Part shown: in pieces, positions 1 to 11,632 of the stretch | How positions within the stretch are numbered: the first letter of the stretch is position 1 | Layout: each line of letters starts with the position of its first letter | Assembly: GCA_035048485.1 (NCBI GenBank) | Contig: CM068580.1 | Span: 38,226,085-38,290,084 of the forward strand | From: Pteria penguin | Lineage: Eukaryota > Mollusca > Bivalvia > Pterioida > Pteriidae | DNA length: 64,000 nt | Direction: 5' to 3' | Notes under the pieces: generated by a model | The model's input: only the letters and a program-made list of their open reading frames with translations | What the model was told of the DNA's origin: nothing | The model's database searches: none | Position numbers and translations under genes: made by a program

Positions 1-80
1 CTCATACTGATCAAATGTAAATGCTTTCATTAAAATTTGTTATAGCTTCACACAATGACATTATTTCTTACTCTTCACAG

Positions 81-3000
81 GAGATTGATGTACAAGGCAA
101 AAAGGCCATCATCATATTTGTGCCAGTTCCACAATTGAGAGCCTACCAAAAAATCCAGACACGACTTGTCCGAGAGCTTGAAAAGAAATTCAGTGGAAAA
201 CATGTTGTATTTATTGCTCAGGTACATTTATGATTTTTAAGTATGTGGAAAGCGGTTTGAATGATTGATTTGCTATAAATGATTTCCAAGACAACAAGTT
301 TTCTAATAAAAACTCCAGTGAACTGACATTCATCAGAAATCGATTGAATATTGCATAATGCCATGATGATAATTTCATTTACATGGTAATAGCACATGAT
401 TGATACCATACTTAAAAGTTGATGGACAGAATTTAGCAAATGCCAGTGGCTACTAGATTTTAGACTGGGCCCTTAAGTTTCAAAAGTCATAGGCTACAGA
501 GTCTATACAGTGGACCCACAATGCCCACTGAGACCTGAACTCGGGACTTTCCAATCGTAAACGGTAAATCTTGACCAATGAGCTGTGCCAGGGCTCATTG
601 GAACTGAAAATGTTAATACTAAGTAAGATTAGCATGCTTGTACATTTATGTAAAGTTTGCCTTCCAGAGGTTCAGTTCCTTTTTAAATTGGCATATTTGG
701 TTTGAAGAACTGTTAATAACTTGCCTTGCCTCCATTTGACGGTATATCACGGTACAGAGGCCTCGCTTCGGTTCACGGTATGGATAGATGGGGAAACTGA
801 CAGAAGGTGGGGAACAACGGTTCACTCCCTCATTTGTTAGAAATATTGTGCATTAAATTTAATTTACATCACGTGTGTATTTTAAATACACAATGATTTA
901 CCCCTCCGAAGGTACTCTAACTGTATGCTGTAAAGCAATCGGCATTTCTTGAAGGAAGGCGTAAACTAATACGAGTACCTTTTTGACCGAATTGCAAAGC
1001 AATTCCGGGTCTATGAATTGGCGAAAACTGTCTATCTGCACGGCGTCAACATTTTGCGTTTAGCATTTGCCTTTAGCTTGGTTTCTTTCATACCCTAAAG
1101 GGTACTATGTCAAAGTTGGTAGGTTTGTAGATACTTGAATGTTCTATCCAACCAATACAAAAATTTAGTGACCTTGACCTTGACTTTACGCTTCAGTGAA
1201 CACACTGTTTTTTGCCTTTAGGGTGACCACTTGCATACATGTATTGTTAATGTTAATGCAAAGCAATTCTGGTCTATAAATTGGCAAAATCAGTCCGTCC
1301 GTCTGTAGTCAACATTTTGTATTTAGCATTTGCAATCCGGTCATACCGTCCTTGACGGTTTCTTGTTTGAATATAATGCTCACCACTGCAATATTGAAAA
1401 CTGTAATACACCTAATTTTACTTTTAATTTAAAGTGTACCTTGATACGAACCGTACCGTGGACCATGTACCATGATACTTACTGTACCATGAGGCACCTG
1501 TGTCGTTGCACCCCTAGCCTCCATGAGGAGGTATTATTAAAAATTGCTGGAAAGCCCAGGGTTTTTTTTAGTCCTTTGGGAATGGGGCCGGGTCCCTTGC
1601 AATTGGGAAAAATAGCGCGATTTTGGTAAAAATTGGGAAAATTTTAAAAAACAATAGAAGTTAAGCTTACAGTCAGTGCATCAACAGTTTACTTATCTTT
1701 GTGTTACAACAGTTTATAATTTGATATCTCTAGGTCTTTGAGTTTTGAATTTTTCAATTACAGCATTAATCTCATGATCATTTAGCTTTTTATGATTTGT
1801 TATTAACAGAATATTGTTAAGGGATTCTTGAGATAAACGATTTCTCTCGGATGAGCACTGTGAGTTCATCAAACTAAATGTTCTTTCAACACTGGCAGTC
1901 GATGGGGGGATGCACTTATAGAGCTCCAGCAGGTGGGCCATGGCAGGAAAGGAGTTCCTCATAACATCATCTCTGAGGACCAGCTGAGATAAATCAGGCT
2001 TGGGATCCTCAATAGCCACCCTCTGTCTGTAATGAAAATTCATAAGAAAATCAATTGTTGATTAAAATGTTCTATTCAATAGATTATATAATAGCCTGAG
2101 AAATCAGACACTCAGTGAGCATGGCATGATGCAGGCCATCAAAATCAAGTCACTTACTTAAAATTAAATAGCATAATATTATAAACAAGATTTTTTCAAT
2201 ATTAAAATTATGATTACATGACAATTACAAACTACATCAATATAATACATAGTCATGGAACTTATTATTATTCATCTATTCAATTGAATTCATGATTGAC
2301 AAAAGAGGAATCTATCTTGATTTACAAAATACTCTTGTTATATTGATTGAATGCATAGTGATACTGCAGTGCCAGTGAAAAAACACATACCGGTATTAAG
2401 CAACTTACTTATTGCGGCTTGTCAATTAAAAGCTTAAACCAAAGAACAAAATCTGTAATTAACCAATATAAGGAATAATTTAAACATTTCAATGAAAATC
2501 TTTTGCAAAAACACAACATAGATAAAAATATAAAAAGTTACAAATAAATACACATGCAATGGGAGCAAATGGGCTCCAAATTCTTCTTAAGACAAGTTAA
2601 TATGTAATTGTTAAAAAGAAAATTTTGAATTACAAGTAACAACTAAACAAAACAGATCATTTTAGCTTGCATTATTACTTGAACATAAACATCTGGTGTT
2701 TGAATGCCTGGAACTCTCTGATGTATGATTCCTCTGCAATCTTAACATCTGCCTCATTGTGATGCCCCATGAAAATGTCCCTTTTAGTGTTACCATAATG
2801 GGATGCCAGTTCCTGTATCTCAGCCTGTAGATATAACAAAACACATCTGGTTTAAAGTCTTTATATACCGTTAATCATACATCATCATGATACTATACAG
2901 CACAAACATTGAAATGCCGATTCAAAGCCAATTTCTTTGATTGATTTCAAAATGCATATGATATATGTTACTACAAATATTGATACTTTGGGGCTATGGT

Positions 3001-6000
3001 CACCTGACCAACACATTAAGAGTACCTGGCCATAGTCTGCTAGCTCTGCCACATCTTCTGGTACGTTGGGCAAATGGAATATTGAAAAGGCAGCCAAGAC
3101 TGGGGAACAATGAAATGAATCCTGGATCTCTTTAATAAGGCTTTTTATCATTGGGCATGCCAACTCCTCAACAACCTGCCTAGGTGTGTACACATGGCCT
3201 CCCCTGAAATTATATTTTTAATTGTGATTTCATGTTTTTATTGATCTAACAATTTTACACAATGCTGCAAGTAAGATATATTTATTCAAATTTACTAGCA
3301 AAACATGCATTGTACCTGGATTTTATTCAATTGATTTACAGATGTCTCTTTTTATATATCTGAGTTTCATTACGAAAAGTTACTAACCTCAATCTTCGTG
3401 CAAGGTCATTCCTGTCATCAATTTCTCCAAATATTCCATCCATCTTTGACAATGCAAGGGAGGGGTCTGGGGCCTGTAGGTGAGCTCTGTATCTAGCTTC
3501 CAGATGTTCTAGGTCATGGATGAGGACCTGAAATCATTCATGATTGATATCATGAGCACACATTTAGTCCGGTAATGATAAATCTTAATGTTTTGGCACT
3601 GGAATATTATAAATTAAGAGAAAAGTAGGTGTGATGTTAAGCATAAATTAAATTAATAAATTTTCTGATTAAATATTCTAATACCTTGGTTCTATCAACA
3701 ACTATGGCAAAGTCGTTGTTTCCTTGAAGGAAATCGCTGAAGATGATTACTGGGGCCAGCATGTCACAAAGGATCAGCACTGTGGCCATGTTGTTCTTCT
3801 CTAGTAATATCTCTCTTACACCAAACACCTCTGGGTCGTCTAGGGTAGCATCCAGTGTATCGATCACCTTCAATATTTTTATATTAATCAAAATACAGAC
3901 ACAGATACAAAATACGAAAGTAACTGATGTCACTTAGCTGTGGCAATGACAACAATATCCCACACTGGATATTCACAGACCCAAGAATTTCTGAGGTGAG
4001 ATCAGGAAGACCACTTAGATAAACACAACAATATAAAAATTTTATGTTACTTAATTTACAGCATACTTTGAATGATTATGTTTACTATCAATTATTGGAC
4101 AGATACTAGTAAATTAAATTGAATTTTTCAAAATGTTATCCCCTTAAGGCAATCATGGCTGAGTGCTGAGTGATCACAATCATTTTCAATGTGACAGTAT
4201 CACAGTCAATCAGATACTTTTGATTAAATAGTTGACAGATTGTCATTGACCATGGACAAATACATCAAATTCTTATTTATTTCCCTATAAAATCATAAAT
4301 TAATGACATTACATACCTGTACATAGCGCTCCACAAGTCTCTTACATGCCCGGCCATGTGACAGCCACCGTGTAGTTGCTGCTCTGATCAGAGGCAGATG
4401 CTTCAGGCCGTAGGTTTCTTGTACATGTTTGAATAGTCCGTATTTCTTTGGAGAGTAATAGAACATTTTCCAAATTCGAAAGAAGCATACCATCCACTTT
4501 CCCAATGACAGGATAATCTTTGATTAGATGCTTTACGCACAATGCCAGTTTATGGTTTCGGCAGTTCAAATAAATTTGGTGTGGTACAAGATGACGAAAG
4601 CGTCTCTGAAGCCCTGTATTAACACCACTCATTGTGTTACACCCATCGAACCCCACAAACATTGCCTTCTTTAGATCTATGCCTTTCGCAATGAGAAAAG
4701 TCTCAATAGCCTTCATCAGACTTTCAGCATCAGTCTTTCTGACCTCTATCAAACCAATGTAGTGATCTTTTACCTCACCATTGTAACTGAAACGAGCTAG
4801 TATTGCAAACTGTTCTCTATGGGCTTCATCAGTAGATTCGTCGGCTAATAGGGCAAAGCAGTTGGACTCTTTCAAACTCTTGAGAAGGTTGGACTCAATA
4901 ACATCTGCTATTGATTTCACTAAGTCGGTGGTGGATGTAGACGAGGTATACTTTAAATTGGGATGTACATCCATGTATTTTGTGACGTCACTTGTACCTA
5001 ACTCCGCAATATGGTTCATCAAATCGCTCACACTGTCGATTGCCCACCTTTTGTTCACGATGAAGTTTATTGTTTTTACTAGACAGGTCATGTAATTTCT
5101 ATTCCGCTCAACCTCGGCAGATTGCTGTGCATCTGCAGCCCTTTGAAGCAAGTGCAATACTGAACCGGAGGATGTATTTTGAGCTGTGTATTTACTCAAA
5201 GCCTTATCATGCGGTTTTGACGACTGGTGTTTAAGCAGTTTTCGCATTGGGTGATCTCCAAGTGCAACCCCATTTACAAAAGGGTTCAATTTGTTGCAGG
5301 GAAGAATTGGGCTAAAGAGTTCACACAACTTGCAGCAGTACCCTGACTTTGCTGCACTGTAGTAGAGCCATTCAAATTTGTGTTCATATTTTGAGGATAC
5401 AAACAGTCTGGCATCAGGTACTCCAACACTACACCCAGTGGCAGTAGACTGATCATCTGATTCTGAATCACTAGTTACCGTCGTTGACACCGGAGGCGAA
5501 GGTGACCCTTGCCCTTGGTCACATGTGACGGTGCTACATGCGTCAACTGTCTTAACTGGGGGTTGTTATTCGCCGGATCATCGGCAGGTTTCTCAGATTG
5601 TTTGAGAATGGATTGTCGAAACAATACATCGATTTTCGAGGTTGATTTCGAGTCCGTTGCCTTCAATTTCTTCAAGTAATACTTGCTGTTGTGCGACATT
5701 TTTCGCAAGACCGGTTACGCAACATTTGCCGTAAAGCACGAAACCTGAACCGGTTATACAAATTACGGAATACCACGTGCAATCCGCTATCGAATCCGAT
5801 TTATGAAACAATATGCAGTTTACGTCTCCTCGTGTACGTGACTATAACGTTCGCGAATTTGGTTGTTGTTTTAATTGTTTTTAACCCGTCATTTCAATTT
5901 TTTTTTTAAATTTTCAATTGGGAATTTGGGGTCACTTTTTGGGAAAAAAAGATACTATTTGGCGTTGGGAACGGGTCCGTATAACGGACCCAAATCGCAC

Positions 6001-9000
6001 TGAAAAAAAAACCCTGAAAGCAGTTTAAAAATTCTGAATCCCCACTTTGTAAATTTTTGGTGGATAAACTTGGTTAATTTAGTCCAGATTGTCAAGGAAA
6101 TAATTCATAAATTTCATTACCAAATATTTTAACCTTGCAGAGAAGGATTTTACCTAAACCAACTAGGAAAACTAGAAGGAAGAACAAGCAAAAAAGACCT
6201 AGATCGTAAGTTTTGTATTGAAAGTCGTAATACCATTTTTAAAATGAATAGTGGCAGTTCAAAAAGGTAAATATGAGTATGCTGTATGTTGTTTATCCAG
6301 CTTGCTCATTAAATGAAATTTATTTTCTGCAAATATCTTTATTAATTTATATGACTTTGGTCAAAACAGCAGATAAGTTTTGACATAAAAGATGTGTGTG
6401 CTTAATTTATCTACTCAGCCAAGTTTCAGATTGGGTGATACTTAAGAGATGATTAACTAATTCTACCTCTGTATATTAGATATTTATCAACTTGAGTTGT
6501 TAACATATATTTTGTGACCTGGACATATTAATGTCAAGTTTGCTCATCTTTTGTGTACTGTCCGTATTTTCTTTTTTATTTGTAAATGTATTTTTTATGA
6601 AAGACTTGTATGTGGAGACAAAACTTGAACCCAACTCACCTCAGTGATTCATCATGGAGTGAAAATTACATAACATGTTTAAATTACTTCAGTGAATGCA
6701 AAGCCCCTTGCAGAGTGGAAAAATTTTGCTGCTTGGAGGAGGGGTATTTGTAGAACTGGGGATTGCTCAAGTTTGTCTTCCTGTTTTAATATTGTAAAAT
6801 TCATAGCATGATGATTGTTATCTATAGCCTTTCTTAATTTATTGATTGCTTTGTGGATAATAAGTTAACTATATTTTGACACATAAGTATATGATATGTT
6901 TTCAGCCGTACTCTGACAGCTGTACATGATGCTATTCTAGATGATTTAGCATTCCCTGCTGAAATAGTTGGGAAAAGGATCAGGATTAAATTGGACGGTT
7001 CACGATTGATTAAGGTTCATCTTGATAAAAACCAGCAGACAAACATTGAACACAAGGTAATTACATAATATGTATATCTATGATACATGTTGGTTAAAAC
7101 CTGTTATCAAATAGGGGTTTTCTTTTGGGTTTCGCCAATAAATCAACCCTGTATTGATCCAGCAAATGTATTGTTTGTACAGTTTGGCCTCATTTGCTGG
7201 TAATTTATAAATAGGAGAAAAGAGCATGTTAAGAAACATATAAAAAGGAATATTTAGCTACCAAATGTTGTAATCTTGTAGAAATAATGGTTATGTATAA
7301 CTAAAATGAAAAATGAGTTTTTCTAAAGCTTTATAGCTTAAATAATTAGTGAAGGCAATCAATTTTGCAAAACAGAATTTTCATATTTTGTGTATTTGAA
7401 TTTTAGGTATAGTGGTTTCATACTTTATTTCTAACCTCATGATTGTCGTTGAAAATCGTCTGTCAAAAAGAATCTATTTAATGTGATTCATCATCAAATG
7501 CCTCCTCTTGGGAATTGGACAGTATAAACAGCTGAACTTCAGATTCTTGAATTCTAATACCTGAAATACCCAGACTATCTCAAAGTCGAACATCAGCCCA
7601 GAATTCTCGATAACATGATTAAAGTTACACCAGATATATCAAACAGTGATATGTCAAATACTGTGCTTACTTTGAATACATTTCAAGTCCTGAGGTTGTA
7701 ATTTACCTGTTATATCTCTAAGTTGACTTCATATTGACATTCACCAAAGTTTTCCCTTAATTGGCACTTCAAGCGTAAAGCATGATTAATTGACGGTGAC
7801 AGTCCATACAGTCAAGGTAATTACATACTGGTACACTAATTAACAGAGTTTGTGCACCTTGATGTCTAGTAATCATTATAAGTGATCATGGCTGATTATT
7901 AATGCAAATTGTGTAATGAAATATCAGTACGAAATCTTCCATCAATGCTTTGCAATAAATACGGACTTGTGTTGTGCTATGAACTGTTATTAGTTTTACC
8001 ATTCTTTACATTGTCTCTCAATTTTATTTTCATTTTGTCCACATGTACATGTATGTTTGTACTACAAATTGTAGCCCAGTTAGTCACAAAACTTGGTCCA
8101 ATTGTGGTGATGGGGCCACGTTTTTTTGCGTTGCATAAATTTGCAGTTTTGATAATTGGGACATTGGGCACAATTCTGTGCATTTCGGCATCAAATGAGC
8201 AAATATCAAACATATAAACATTAAGTAAACAATAAGCAATAAAAACTCACCCCTGATCTGCAGTTGAAGGCTCTACTTGCATTATTCTCCAACTTTTGTC
8301 GTCAGATTGTTTATATATATAGCCTGAATGATCCACACATATGATTCTGTCCACAAGATGCAATTATGTAAACATCTGGATGATTCAGACTGCAAACAAA
8401 CAAACTGGGTTTAATATTTGCTCCATTTGATGCAGGAAGGTGTGGAATCTTATGGGCCATTCTGTTTATCAAAATTGCAAGTTTATACAATATTAGGAAT
8501 TATGGCCTTATCATGAAAATACCACCCTGTAATTATAGCTCAATGTGTGTTTTATTAAAATTATAATACTTATTATCTATATCTCCTTTTATGTTAGGCT
8601 GTCCAGGGTCTTTGGTTGTAGTATAAGACATGTATCTCTAATCCTGTATGTATAAAATACAAAATATTGAAAATATTTGGAGAACATTTTCTCTGTAATG
8701 AGATTAAATATTTACCGATAAAATACACCTGCTATTAATCATTCGATATGCTTCGTACAATGTTATCATGCACATTAAACAGACAAGTTCATGATTTGTA
8801 GTTGTAAAGTCAAATTTGGGATTTTCACTTAGAAATATTAAAGTTTGACTGGATTGGTACTTAAAAAGTCCCTCAGTGTTTTAGGTGGGTCAGATGCATT
8901 GGTCTAATGTTTTCATGGTACCCATTAGACAGGTGCTACAGCCATATAGAAAAATAACCCTGATTTGAAGTAGAACAAGTAAGAGTTGTAACATCCTATA

Positions 9001-9164
9001 CAGGATAATAGAGTGTCTGTTTCTGTTCTGTTGTCAGTTACACATTTGTTTACTTACTTACCCTAATAATTTGTTTTGTATTTCAGATGGACACCTTTAC
9101 AGCAGTATACAAAAAGCTGACTGGCAAAGACGTTACTTTTGAATTTCCCGAATATGTGCTGTAA
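81..9164 (+). CDS. RPS7: Ribosomal protein S7 (eS7), 3' part, four visible exons
   Basis: Component of the small cytosolic ribosomal subunit, needed for 18S rRNA maturation. Visible coding exons are 81-221, 6141-6205, 6906-7056 and 9087-9164 (stop TAA). All have AG/GT borders and phases that join without a break (47 codons, then 72 codons over two exons, then 25 codons plus stop). The 144 visible residues include the family blocks [81 protein letters not shown] and [14 protein letters not shown]. From memory the animal protein is about 194 residues, so roughly 50 N-terminal residues lie upstream of base 1. The first visible exon begins after an acceptor (CTCTTCACAG) at 71-80, so bases 1-80 are intron. 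The large intron 222-6140 contains a hAT transposon on the opposite strand. Identification is very secure; exon ends rest on consensus splice sites. Confidence 0.96.
476..598 (-). repeat. Possible tRNA-derived SINE fragment
   Basis: Read on the minus strand, the segment resembles a tRNA-like head: an A-box-like CAGCTCATTGGTC is followed about 40 bases later by a B-box-like GAGTTCAGGTC. The B box departs from GGTTCGANTCC, so the assignment is weak. It lies in the RPS7 intron. Confidence 0.3.
985..1367 (-). repeat. Degenerate AACAAGA-ended repeat in RPS7 intron
   Basis: Two related segments (about 985-1075 and 1255-1340) share 'tgcaaagcaatt', 'tctat(g/a)aattggc' and 'gtcaacattttg.(g/a)tttagcatttgc'. 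The unit ends with a perfect hairpin ACCGTC-ctt-GACGGT (1345-1359) followed by TTCTTGTT. On the minus strand the element therefore begins AACAAGA plus hairpin, like other repeats in this window. Confidence 0.5.
1557..6016 (-). mobile_element. hAT-superfamily DNA transposon inside RPS7 intron
   Basis: The element is bounded by CAGGGTTTTTTTT at 1557 and its inverted partner ending AAAAAAAAACCCTG at 6016, the CAGGG/CCCTG ends usual for hAT elements. Subterminal sequence is also loosely mirrored, with a run of T, AATTGGGAA-like words and GGGTCC near both ends. It encodes a multi-exon transposase on the minus strand (separate entry). No clean 8-bp target duplication is visible: the flanks share only AAAGC (left flank ending ggaaagcc, right flank starting aaagcagt), so the insertion has decayed or an end is off by a few bases. 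The host intron splice sites on either side are intact. Confidence 0.8.
1714..5699 (-). pseudogene. hAT transposase, TTF-zinc-finger/DUF4371 type, six exons, frameshifted
   Basis: Transposase-like gene of the family seen in ZNF862/KIAA1586-like animal proteins. Exons, in reading order, are 4317-5699, 3685-3867, 3388-3527, 3026-3203, 2679-2824 and 1714-2026. All introns have GT-AG borders and the phases agree from exon 2 to the stop. Exon 1 holds a TTF-type zinc finger (around YCCKLCELF and SSKPHDKAL), a DUF4371-like RNase-H core with [20 protein letters not shown] and [14 protein letters not shown], and [10 protein letters not shown]. The last exon carries the hAT C-terminal dimerisation motif [13 protein letters not shown] with RNRLS. 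Two breaks are visible in exon 1: one at the GGGGG run near 5558-5562 and one between about 4470 and 4500, each shifting frame without a nearby stop. The copy is therefore probably inactive, unless these are sequencing errors in homopolymers. The start ATG at 5697-5699 is the first in the N-terminal frame. Confidence 0.8.
6206..6905 (+). other. RPS7 intron between visible exons 2 and 3
   Basis: AT-rich intron with donor GTAAGT and acceptor TTTTCAG. I see no coding sequence, and no box C/D or H/ACA snoRNA that I could support. Confidence 0.8.
7057..9086 (+). other. RPS7 last intron
   Basis: About 2 kb of AT-rich intron. The ORF at 7909-8217 has no recognisable domain and its opposite strand is equally open, so it is probably chance. 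No clear repeat boundaries are seen. Confidence 0.75.
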
Positions 9165-9175
9165 AGACAAAATAC

Positions 9176-9181
9176 AATAAA
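9176..9181 (+). terminator. RPS7 polyadenylation signal
   Basis: A canonical AATAAA lies 11 bases after the RPS7 stop codon, giving a very short 3' UTR, as is usual for ribosomal protein genes. Confidence 0.7.
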
Positions 9182-9526
9182 ATATGAAAGGGATTTTATC
9201 ATTTTTCAATCCATTCATAAATGTGATCCTAGGACTTGCAGTTGTCTTTCTCCTATAATTACGGGTTAGCTCTTGTGGGTCAGAATTATGACAGTTCTAG
9301 ATCCTTAGGCATGGTCATCATAGAGAAAATTGAGAATTTTGAACTCAACCTCAGTCCTTCCTTGCATAGAAATAGTGTGTAAATGTACGACAACGAAATA
9401 CAATTTTGATCAACATAGAGGTAACTCATTAGGCTATTGGAGAATAACATTGGTCTGATAACCAAAGGATAGATTGAGAGGTAGCAGCATTATTGATGTG
9501 TGTAAATATGATGATATATGCAGGGC

Positions 9527-10409
9527 TACCGTATTTACTCGAAAATAATACACACTTTTTTCGCCAATTTTGACCCCTCATTTTCTCACTGCATATTATA
9601 CATAGGGTTTATATTATTATTATTATTATACATAAGTTTTTTTCCACGCTTTTAAGCTTCAGTGGCGGATTTAGAGGGGTGCGTGTGTCCATTAAAGTAT
9701 CTAAAGCCGTCAAACCCACGAGGCATGAGATAATCTATTGTCTGTATACTGTCTGCTTCCTGTAGTAAATGCCCAAGGCGATAACAGGAGTAATGTCTAC
9801 AGTGTGCCATTCAATGAACACGATAGAATACTTGCGTTGTGTTATTTAGCAGATTATACGGGTGATATAATGATTAATCCGTAATTGGTTAAGTGATAGT
9901 TACGCAACGGGTGAAACTACTTGACTGTAACAGCACGAGCATCGACAGTTTGGATAACACTCATTCATTCATTCTTTATATATTTTGTTTTCACAAACAT
10001 TTGCGATCTCCGCGTAATTAAAGTTCTCGTAGCATAGTCGACACGCACGTTCATTCTAAGAAGAGAGAAAAAAAATGAAGTGATCATTTGGGACGAGGGT
10101 ACTAGTTAAGACATTTGGAGTCTATGCGAGTTTGATTGCAAATGAAATGAAAGGGAGAAAAGCGTTGATATGACACGATGAATAAAGGCTGGTCCTTCTT
10201 TGCTGCTTTTGATAATAATGCGTGTTAGGCGATTACACTGTAAAAGGTATACGGTGAAGCAAATTCAGCTCGCAGTCTTGTTGTTTCAACACGAAATTGG
10301 CATCTTGTTTTGGATTTTTTCCCCTGGGTATTATACACGGAGTTAGACGTTTTTCATGATTTTTGAGGTCATTTTTAGGGGTGCGTATTATATTGGAGTA
10401 AATACAGTA
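9527..10409. mobile_element. Non-autonomous TIR transposon (MITE) with TA target site
   Basis: Inverted ends: the left starts CCGTATTTACTCGAAAATAA and the right, read in reverse, starts CTGTATTTACTCCAATATAA. Both are flanked by TA (9527-9528 and 10408-10409). The size is about 880 bp with no transposase ORF. The TA duplication fits the Tc1/mariner/pogo superfamily. A relative with similar ends lies at 27845-28567. Confidence 0.75.
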
Positions 10410-10430
10410 TTTATAGTGGAGCTTATCAAA

Positions 10431-10672
10431 GCCGGTGTGGCCTAGTGGTAATGCATCAGACTCGGAGTCCCGCTCTGGTCATGCCAGTGTCATGTCTTTC
10501 AGATGAGACAGTAAAAACCGAGGCCCTGTGTCGTGGTATGTATGGCATGTTAAAGATCCCTCGCTGCTTTGGGTGGGTCCGTTGCAAAGGTCAAAATTTG
10601 TATGCTCTGCATCCAGCAGATGCTGTCACCATATACGTGAAATATTCATGGTGTGACGTAAAACAATAATCA
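10431..10672 (+). repeat. tRNA-derived SINE, copy 1
   Basis: The head GCCGGTGTGGCCTAGTGGTA has a good pol III A box (TGGCCTAGTGG). The B box seems lost by a deletion compared with the copy at 40889-41154. The body contains CAGATGAGACAGTAAAAACC, GTCGTGGTATGTATGG and GTGGGTCCGTTGCAAAGGTC and ends GGTGTGACGTAAAACAATAA. The same body is found at 40889-41154 and, more diverged, at 42993-43224. Confidence 0.8.
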
Positions 10673-11186
10673 ATCGATTAATTTATATCGGTCGATCTAA
10701 GTAAATTAGAGTACAACCTGATCCCTGTGACAAGGCAGGACTGAAATGGTAAAAAAGAGTTGGTCTAATTTACATCATCAGAAAAGTTCTATTTATCGAA
10801 GCCCCATATAATTGACAAAATTATTTGTCTGGCCTGTAATGCTATGGATAAGTTGACTAACTTGTACAATGATGACTCGAGAAATCGCTTTGAATGTACA
10901 AGTTGCAATAAGCATGGAGAGAGGTTAATTCCGAGCGAACAAATTTTACAATTCTAAATCTTCAATAGAATTGCTTGTCATTACAGTAATTCTTGCACAT
11001 ACATGAATGATATTTTGGCTCGCTTCATGTGTGGTACCTCCAGTGTGAATATTCATGAAGGAAAGTAAATCTAAACAAATTTCGCAGGAGTTGTAGGATG
11101 CAATTTTTGGATATTTAAACACATCATTGCCTGTCATGTTAAGATTGAACATGTGTTTAAGTGATCCTTCTTGTTGCAACACCAAA
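10673..11186. other. Spacer without recognised gene
   Basis: Nothing recognised. The minus-strand ORF at 10946-11320 runs into the neighbouring repeat and matches no family I know. Confidence 0.5.
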
Positions 11187-11632
11187 CAAGACAATGCCTG
11201 GCGTGGCATAATACGCCCGTCGCGTAGCTGATGACTGCAGAAAACTGTAAAATCCTTGAAAATTTCAAAGACCAAGGGTCGTAACTTTGGCAGAAACAAA
11301 GCAATCATACCCAAATGCAAGCTGGTACTGACCCTTGTCGATATAAAGTTATATACTAAGTTTTAATTCAATACCTTTAAAGACTGCAAAAAAAAATCCG
11401 GAAAACTGTAAAATCCTTGAAAATTTTTATGTTCAAGGGCCATAACTCTGGCAAAACCAAAGCAATTATAACCAAATGCGAACTGATACTGACCCTTGTT
11501 GATATAAAGTTATATGCCAAGTTTCAATCAAATATCTTGAAAGACTGCAGAAAAAAGTCTGGAAAACTAAACCCCAGACGAACAAACCATAACATAATAA
11601 GTCCTGTCTTGTGATGTGCGTATAAAAAGCAC
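11187..11632 (+). repeat. AACAAGA repeat with two tandem units of about 180 bp
   Basis: Begins AACAAGACAATGCCTGGCGT and GGCATAATACGCCCGTCGC, followed by two diverged units that share 'ctgcagaaaactgtaaaatccttgaaaattt', split by 'gaccaagggtcgtaactttgg' and 'gttcaagggccataactctgg'. It ends near 'cataacataataag...gtgcgtataaaaa'. Start and end match the block at 55973-57057, so both belong to one family, although the internal repeat differs. Confidence 0.75.

Larger units (their letters stand above)
222..1556 (+). other. RPS7 intron, part before the hAT element
   Basis: No host coding sequence is seen. The stretch holds a weak tRNA-like SINE candidate (476-598) and a degenerate repeat (about 985-1367). 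The ORFs here are short and unrecognised. Confidence 0.6.

Noticed and set aside
222..9086. snoRNAs hosted in RPS7 introns
   Set aside because: Ribosomal protein introns often carry snoRNAs and ATGATGA-like words occur (for example near 6808), but I could not find a paired D box with terminal stem or an H/ACA fold.
10946..11320. 124-codon minus-strand ORF
   Set aside because: Half of it is the AACAAGA repeat and no family features are seen.
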